A stretch of 64,000 nt of DNA from the NCBI GenBank assembly GCA_027704905.1, contig CM051016.1, positions 10,762,340 through 10,826,339 of the forward strand, in the 5' to 3' direction. Positions within the stretch are counted from its first letter, which is position 1; the number at the start of each line of letters is the position of its first letter. The translations under genes were made by a program, and so were the position numbers. Below are positions 8,969-64,000 of the stretch, piece by piece. A model generated the notes under the pieces. It worked only from the letters and a program-made list of their open reading frames with translations, was not told where the DNA came from and searched no databases. This DNA comes from Muraenolepis orangiensis. Taxonomy: Eukaryota; Chordata; Actinopteri; Gadiformes; Muraenolepididae.

Positions 8969-9071
8969 ATGTTTTGTGAATACGACCAGAGTCTGGTCGT
9001 ATTCACAAAACATTAAGGTCTCTCGACTCTGGGTCTGGTCACCAGACCCAGAGTCGAGAGACCTTAATGTT
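8969..9071. repeat. Two abutting perfect palindromes
   Basis: Palindrome 1: arms 8969-8990 and 8992-9013 (22 bp), one-base centre. Palindrome 2: arms 9009-9039 and 9041-9071 (31 bp), one-base centre. Both are perfect and they overlap by five bases. Each would extrude as a near loop-free hairpin. Confidence 0.97.
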
Positions 9072-10590
9072 AACCGATTAGACTGAAATTTGGTGTGTGT
9101 GATTGTGGTCCCCAACTGTATATGCATGAATTATTTTAGCTCTATAACCTTTCCTTCACATAGCTGCCACAGACTCCCATTGTACCAAGCGGGATGAGAG
9201 GTGATGAAGGTAAGTGGTTATGAAGGATGTGCAGCTGTGATTTATATTGCGGGGTGAGAGGTGATGCTGCCACCTGGCGGCTGTAATATATATCACAATA
9301 TATGTCACAAACTGAAGTCGGGGTACATGGATTTCCTCCGAGTTCACAAGTAGGAAGTTTGACTTCAGGTGACGTTCAATTAGACTTTTCCTGGTAAGAT
9401 GTCACGAGTTCTTGACTTACGAGTTGTCTGGACAGCTGCATAACCTGTTTTTGAATGGGTGCCTATGGGTGGGGGGACTCAATTAAACTGTAAATGATGC
9501 TGGTTGGCTGAATAGTTGTAAGTCATAAAAAGGTACAGGCGGTATTAATTATATTCCAAGTGTAGTTCCAATAAAAGCACTTTTTGAGTTCAAGCCTTTG
9601 GCCGCGGGCCCCTTCACCCAGGAGAGGAATCTCTTGTGGTGTCGTCACCCATCTGAAGATCATTGATTCTAAATGCTATCAGATCACTTATCTGACTGAA
9701 CCTCAACGGCCATAGCTCCAGAGGAAACGCCATTTGCAGAGATAACATATAACACAAGATAAGGCTTTTAAAACAAATTCAACAAATAATAATCATAATT
9801 ACAGTAAAGTGGTAATTAGACATCCTAGTCCTATTCTGACCCCTGGTGGGCAGTTGGTAATAATACATCCACCGGGTATAACTTGCGGCAGTTCGTGACG
9901 ATGCTCTCAACAGGTAGAATTGACGACAAATCTACTGAAAAAGAAGAAAACCCTGTTCGGTTAGGGACAAAGGTTTATTGTGACCCTACAAAATGACACC
10001 GGGATGGCAAAGAAAATACAAAACAAAAATAAAATTAGAGAAATTAAACAAGGGAAAGATTCTCATTCTTGTACAAGTCTGAAAGCTATTCAACATACAT
10101 GGACCACTGTATAATCATATATTGTCATTATTTTATATTTAACATTTTATTGTATTTTAATGATGTGTAGGCTATAGCCTACATACAAAATGTAGCAAAC
10201 ATAATAAGGCAAATAAATAAGGTACAATTTACAGAAAAACGTAACATTCCTCAACTTTTAAATCTCATCTCAAACATTGTGAATGGTGTACACCTTTTTA
10301 GAACTAGACACCCTTCGGGGGAGGATTTCAAATAGTCTTCGTAACCATGAAAAAGCATATATAGATACCCACAATTATACAACTTCGAAAAGTGGGTGCA
10401 AAAAAAAACAAACAGTTCTTTCGGTAGGCAGTACAAATTGTAGTCAAAAGTGTTGCAAGCTAATCTATACTGAATCCCACTCTGTACACCTTGTGTTAGG
10501 CATGCAGGTTGATGCCCAGTGGCCAGTGAAGGAACTGTATTATACTAATGTCACCCCCCCCCCACACCCACCCATCTTTTAATAACTATT
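9072..10590. other. Intergenic DNA between the convergent genes
   Basis: Unique-looking, moderately AT-rich sequence. I see no conserved exon, tRNA or recognisable transposon protein. TTTATT at 10146-10151 is a possible distal - strand poly(A) signal. Confidence 0.4.
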
Positions 10591-10591
10591 T

Positions 10592-10597
10592 GTTTAT
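10592..10597 (-). terminator. daam2: Candidate poly(A) signal for daam2
   Basis: AATAAA on the - strand, 3.4 kb past the daam2 stop. A 3'UTR of about 3 kb would suit this gene as known in mammals. I noticed no closer canonical signal between here and 13953, but alternatives may exist. Confidence 0.3.
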
Positions 10598-11635
10598 TAT
10601 TTTACACACCAGATCAAAAACAATGTGGCACATGGATGGAAAAAGCATTGAACAATTCAAATGCACTCTTGGGAAGCTGTAGTGTCTATGGAGATTATTA
10701 TTATTATTATTATTATATTATTATCTGGTCTCTTGCCAATGTGGAGGAGGAGGATGAGGAGGGGGGGGGGTGGAAGTGAAGATTAACCAAATTATCGCCA
10801 TGGATGGAAATGTACCATTTTGAAAAAGTGCATTGAAACAAGTTAGTATTTAATTACTCGGCTTTTCCATCTTTTACGCCCCTAAGCCAAAGTCAATGGC
10901 CAGCACATCCTTCCTAAAACATGTAACACCAGGGTTAATGCGGACGCTGGCATACGGAGTATCTCGTACAACATGGGTTAACGCTTTGGGAGAGGACTTT
11001 AGCAGGATTTCGGTTAGAACCTTATTGAAGCTAAAGCAGCGGACAACGTCAGAAAGAAAGAAAAGAGAAAAAAAAAAATCGGACTCTAGATGTAGGTGCA
11101 AGGTGAGAACTGAAGTAACATATCTGCAAGTTATATTTGGTTCCATTAACTGTAGCAAAGGGGGGAGGGAAACACACAACCTTGTCTTACTCTTTAAACC
11201 TCAGAGTGGGCCACTCGTGAAATGGACCTGGTTTTGTTCAGGGGAATGTCTGATCAATATTCAATGTAAGTTAATGATGAAAAACACTCACACTATGGGG
11301 TGTTCTAGGTTGGCTACCTTGTGTTTTTGAACACCGTCGAGTCCCTTATGATGCAAGTGCTCTCCTTTGAGACATTCCTGTGTTTGCTTTTTATCCGTTT
11401 GAAATTGCGTTTGGAATCAAATACAGTATTGTATTGACCAAACAAAAGGGGGCATTGCATTTCATGAAAGCAGAAAAACGTGTTTGTCTGACCCCTTGTT
11501 ACGGGACTATATATTCTACTTTTGTGCATATTTGGCCTAGATAAGCACAGGATTTTGTAACATTATTCTTTCCACATGTGCTCGTCTAACACTCCCATGT
11601 GTCCGTACACATCTTGCATATGATCTCAAATCCCT

Positions 11636-11822
<187 letters not shown>

Positions 11823-12256
11823 AAACCTTCAGAGGACTTTGTACAAAAAAGCAGAGACATTTCCATTAAACAGAAACACATACATTTGGCCTTGTATCTT
11901 CCCCCCGGTCTACATGCTAGCAGCTCAGGACATAACGAACTGGGGCCTAGGCCACAGTGAGTGGGGTTTCCATCTTCCGTCCACAGACTAGGAGACTCGG
12001 CTTGGGCTACTGCATGTCAAATGTAAACAAGAGGTTGTGTTCCATTTGTCTCCAGGGTGCATTGTGTTTGCTCTCCTGTACAGAGCCAACACCGAGCGTT
12101 CTCCTGGCAACACGCAGGTCATAGGTACATATCTCTCATAACACCAGTATTCCTCCTGACCTGTTATTCCATCATCTGGGCACTGTTTGTTCATTTTGAT
12201 AGCCAAATCAAGTTTTTCTTAACATCGTTCGTGTTCATCCTGTGCTTACTCTTTTA

Positions 12257-12466
<210 letters not shown>

Positions 12467-13577
12467 CTAAAGGGCACAATCCTCCCTGGGAAAAGGGACA
12501 GACGTCCTAATAACAAACTGAAAGTAAAAGTACAAGACAAAAGGAAAGTAATTTCAATAACAGTCCGTTTCACAATGTGAAAACAGAACCCCAAATAACA
12601 AATGGTGAACACAAAGACAACATAATGCATTGAAAAACATAACAAAAAAAATACATCTTTGCAATTAGCTTGTCTGCATCTAAATATATATATACTCCTA
12701 ATTGCAGTATATCTTGTATGAATACATATCCAATTTATATTTTGTTTAACTCTTTGGCGCTCCGTAATGCCACTGCAATACATGTGTTACCGTTTTCTGG
12801 TAACAAATGCAACATACACAACATACCAGAAGCTGAAAATATGTTTTCCTTTACAAGTGCCATGTCATCAGGAACGGTCAGGAATAAGACCTCCTCTTCC
12901 TCCCTCCCTCCTCTTCCTCCCTCCCTCCCTTCCCCCTCCCCTCCTAACTGGGAATGCTCAGGTAGCTCACCACCATTAATCCCAACATCCTGCACCAACT
13001 GTTTAGCTCACACCCCCTGCCCCGCCCTAAGAGCTGCTCACTAACCCAGCTGTAACGGGTTGGGCAACCTTTGCCCATGCCTTGCTGGCTTGCTTGCTAG
13101 CTGGCTTGCTTGCTGGCTGGCTGTGGAGGTTAGCGTTGAGCGGCGGCTGGGTCTGTGGCAGCGGGAACCGCCAGTGAGAGGGTCACACGTCGAGGGCGAA
13201 GGAGTCTTCCACAGTCGAGGGTGAAGAAAAAAAAAAACCGAACTGAACCAAACGGGATGTGGTACTTGACCCCTCAAGTGGACCACGTCCACAGGCGTGC
13301 CACGGGGCGGGAGAGGCCGGCCGGCTGGGCCAATCGGAGTGTGTCTCGACCTTTTGTGAGGGGGGGGGGGGGGGTCCTGTGATGTGCTGCTGTTGGCCAC
13401 ACTGTGGGACTGGTGGGGAGGGGCCAGGAGAGCACTAAGACACAAGGTCCTCAGCCGTTAAGGAGGGGGGGGGGGGGGGGGGGAATATAAAGAGAATACA
13501 AAAACACATGGGGGTGTAACGTGGCATCACAGTGGTCCACCTTAAACATTTCTCCGAGGGGAGTTCAGGTGGAACGA

Positions 13578-13679
<102 letters not shown>

Positions 13680-13952
13680 CGGGGAGGAGGGGGGCGGGGA
13701 GGAGGGGCGCTCACCAGAGGGCGGTGGAACGACGTCCTTCAATTGGCACGACAGGGCGCACACGCGTCCAAGTGCAGCCCTTGTTTGGGTTTTTTTGAAG
13801 TAGATCCCCTTCAATCTTCATGGATGGCCTGGAGGAGCCAGACTAAACGTAATACTACTAAGAAATAAGCGAGGTGGAACCTGCCGGACAGCGCGGGGGG
13901 AGGCCTCCATTTTGAGTCAAGTGTGTGTGTCACAATCCCAGGGGCCCCTTGG

Positions 13953-60736
<46,784 letters not shown>

Positions 60737-60751
60737 GGCGCCGGGCGGTCA

Positions 60752-60760
60752 CTGCTGCTG
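60752..60760 (-). promoter_or_regulatory. daam2: Likely acceptor of the daam2 start exon (CAGCAGCAG)
   Basis: On the - strand a pyrimidine-rich stretch of about 90 bases (60775-60865) leads into CTCCTGGG then CAGCAGCAG, 16-24 bases upstream of the ATG. This implies that the 5'UTR is spliced from an upstream exon, with a choice of acceptors three bases apart that does not affect the protein. Confidence 0.5.
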
Positions 60761-61268
60761 CCCAGGAGGGCTTCGGGCAGGGGGGGGGGGACAGGGAGGG
60801 GGGGGGGGTCAGGGTGGGGCAGGGAAAGGAAAGGGGGAGCGGAGGGGGGAGGGCAGACAAGGCTGCTATCTAGGAGGCATCATCTGGAAGAGAGAACGAG
60901 AGAGAGAAAACGGTTAAGGATAGGCACAGAACCAAAAAGGCCCAGGGGATAGGAGATACTCCAGCTGGTTTTCCCTGGCTTTTTACTTTTGTTTTTTTTA
61001 CATTTCAGCGTTAAAAACAAGTAGTAGCTATATTGCAACACATGAGAATAGCTTCAAAAAACAACAAAAACCTTTCCTCTGATCAGCTGTCCCAGTCCTG
61101 TTACTTAAAGCACAACTGAAGACCTGAATTCATCCTCAGACACTGGCTGCTCTCAGGCCTCAAAGTAAAGTCTTGTTGAGGGGACACAATGGTGTCCTCA
61201 TTGTGTGTATGGCCTGTGTCTAATTGCACCCGGTGCTTCAGTGGCGTGGTACTGAGGAGCGTTGTGAC

Positions 61269-61399
<131 letters not shown>

Positions 61400-62439
61400 C
61401 ACCCTGGAGGATTTCCTCCATGGTGTGAAAGAGATATGGGTGGTCTGTTGGTAAAAAAATATGCTTTACAGTAGTTTCAACTACTGCTACTACTCCACAA
61501 GCACCAGCGCCAACATTTCCTCATTTCATTTCAAACTCAACCTGCAAAAAACACCTTCAAATGTATGAATGAAGTGGCTGTAAACACTTTGTGCACCAAC
61601 AGCACGGACCAGGAAACACAGACTTAGCCACAATGTTCCCTCTACCCAAAACGTCAATAGCGCCAGACAGAATTATGGAGATTAATATTATTGAATGATT
61701 CATGAATTGTCATAACAAGCCGAAATAACAAACTCCACCGACGACTCCTATTCGCAAAAGCCGTTTATTTTAAAAGGCTGTGAAAGTTTATGACTGCAGT
61801 TCACCGTGAGAAGGGCACAGTCTACTGCACAGCCCTGACGTTAGCCTAGCCCTCCGCCCGCCATCCCTCTCTCTCTCTCTTTCTCTCCCTCCCTCTCCCT
61901 CGCTCTCTCTCTCTTCCCCTCCCTCTCTCACGTCACCTCAGAGTAAGAGTTCTCGCTGCTCGGTTCTAAAAATAGACGGGAGGGTAAATTCTTTATGAAT
62001 GCGCTGGTGCCCCAGTCTAAGGCCGTTTGGTCCAAGGGAGGGGGGGGGGGCATCGTAAACAAAAAGAAAAACACCATATTTCCATTTTTAACCCGCTCGC
62101 CGTTCGTTAATTAGCCTTTTATTCATTCTTGCCGAAGCTTGCCAGCTCTTTGAGGGCGAAGCAGAGACGTATGTGCGGTGGAAACGAGACTTCAGAGGCT
62201 GTTCTCAAATGGAAACACAACAGCGGGCCTTTCTTGACATTCCCTCTTGGTTGTTTATTTAAAAGTCTTCTGAAGGTTACCATGTGCCCCCCCCCCCCCC
62301 CACTCCCTGACATTTCCCCAGGAGCTCCTCCCAAATCGTGTCTCCCAGCGCTTGCAGGCGGTTTGCGTCAGCTGTACTGCAGGACGACGATAGATAGTGT
62401 GCCAGTAGCATTATGTCTGCATGCATGTCCTCTCTCTCG

Positions 62440-62646
<207 letters not shown>

Positions 62647-63551
62647 CCTGCTGCACTGGCCGAGGTGACAATCCCCCTGAAAGCTGTCACCCAGTGAGAG
62701 ACATTCTCCCGCCCATAATATCCGTCCCCATAGAGACCGCATGCAACAAGTAAACAAGTCCTTCCCGTCTGCCAGCGGTCTGAAACCCGATTGACGACAC
62801 GGCCGTAAATCACCAGGCACAGACACAAATATGGATCGCTCACGGCGAGATTTTCAACGCACTAGCGATCTGTAACGTGGCAACGGAGGATCTTCCCTGC
62901 CCATATCTCATAGCTGCTTTGGCTTTTAAAAATTGCACAGCATGCGTGGACAACCGTTACCGGCAAAAACTGAAGAAAAAAAATAATAATTGTGAGGAAT
63001 TGCAACAAATCACAACAGCGGGTTACAAACTGGCCGGGCTGACAGCCTCAACCTCCAGGAAATTAGCCATGAAGGATTTCTTTTTTCCTTGCGCTATAAT
63101 TTCTGCACCTGAAAAAGCTGCACTAGGGTATACTTGTTTATAGGGGGTGGGCCGGACTGAGCTGCAGTTTTTCTTGTCTTTTATTACTACAAGCGCCAGC
63201 GTAAGGCCTCTGCCAGATCTCTGTGGTGGTGGCGAGTTAGTTACCGTTGCTGTAGACAGCTGGCCGCCCCCAACGTTGAGGAGGCTTCTCTATAGGGGAT
63301 TTATATCCAGCGAGAAAACATCCTCAACCTCCTGTCGCAAGAGGGAGTGTGTGTGTGTGTGTGTGGGTTTCGATCTACACTCTCCAAAAGAGCCCCATGT
63401 GTGGCCACTGCTCACTCAACACCAGCTCAACTGGCCAGTTGCCAGCCCTATACCTACCTAGGGAAAAGTAGGCCAATGGACACACACACGCAGGAAAGAA
63501 GAGAAGAATGACTACTGACACCAATACGATCTGCTGGCATAGAACATTGTC

Positions 63552-63553
<2 letters not shown>

Positions 63554-63584
<31 letters not shown>
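63554..63584 (+). repeat. (CA)n microsatellite
   Basis: About 31 bp of CA. Confidence 0.95.
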
Positions 63585-63587
<3 letters not shown>

Positions 63588-63804
63588 CCCCACTCTGGCT
63601 TCCCTCTCGGTCACATTGTGTCCAAGTGTCTTAGTTGTCCGTCTCTTCTTGCTTTAGGATGGAATCATTTTGGTCATCCCTTTTGCAAAGACCATCTGCT
63701 CCCGCTTACATTCTCAATGTGTTCAAAAACATTCATTTCTGGACATGTTTATCTCCACAGGTGCCTCTCCCCCCAGTCTCCTCTCTCCCACCTGTGGCTC
63801 AGGT

Positions 63805-63806
<2 letters not shown>

Positions 63807-63838
<32 letters not shown>

Positions 63839-63859
63839 CCCCCCCCCCCCCCCCCCCCC
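63807..63859 (+). repeat. (CA)n plus poly-C run
   Basis: About 30 bp of CA, then CTC and about 21 C. Confidence 0.95.
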
Positions 63860-64000
63860 GCCGTCAATCACTGCAACACGCATGCAGGTGTAAGCCGTTT
63901 TAAATGTCAGTGGATTTAGAATCTCCATATCCAATAGGTAGGGGGATTCTCAATGTGCTTTAAAGGTTATGGTGTGCCTTTGAGAATGTGTGTATGTGGA

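Overview
This is vertebrate genomic DNA, almost certainly from a teleost fish. Short, interrupted coding exons with GT..AG junctions read as two conserved animal genes, and the introns carry fish-type tRNA-derived SINEs and CR1/L2-type LINE pieces. The density of long (CA)n/(GT)n arrays, poly-G/C runs and minisatellites is extreme. Codfishes are known for such repeat-dense genomes, but naming a lineage from this alone is a guess.

Two protein-coding genes lie tail to tail. On the + strand, 241-8117 holds the last ten coding exons (about 600 codons) of a Sec6/exocyst-like gene of the TNFAIP2 (M-Sec)/EXOC3L family; its 5' exons lie outside the window. Exon 9 carries an apparent one-base deletion in a C run that breaks the reading frame. 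On the - strand, 60736-13953 holds the complete coding sequence of the formin daam2: 24 coding exons, 3198 nt including the stop, 1065 residues. All exon phases join without a break, from the N-terminal LGFLCCFG motif through GBD/FH3, a coiled coil, a proline-rich FH1 and FH2 to a C-terminal DAD. Its 5' non-coding exon(s) and promoter are not identified here.

Layout: 1-8117, TNFAIP2-like gene with nearly every larger intron occupied by its own minisatellite, several with telomere-like TTAGGG/CCCTAA cores; 8118-9071, repetitive 3'UTR, a 45-bp array and two abutting perfect palindromes; 9072-13952, intergenic DNA and the daam2 3'UTR with three long CA/GT arrays; 13953-60736, daam2 with exons crowded below 35.2 kb and four large introns above it; 60737-64000, daam2 5' flank or first intron with more GT/CA arrays.

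The most unusual pattern is that exon-intron junctions themselves have been tandemly amplified. The 3' end of TNFAIP2-like exon 5 with its splice donor is repeated ten times. The 3' end of daam2 exon 23 with its donor is repeated five times. The acceptor and start of TNFAIP2-like exon 10 are duplicated 74 bp upstream with mostly synonymous changes. The left 9 kb looks like subtelomeric or otherwise recombination-prone DNA. Functionally the two genes share a theme, actin-linked membrane remodelling (M-Sec in tunnelling nanotubes, DAAM2 as a Wnt/PCP and Rho-regulated actin nucleator), but nothing in the sequence shows that they act together.
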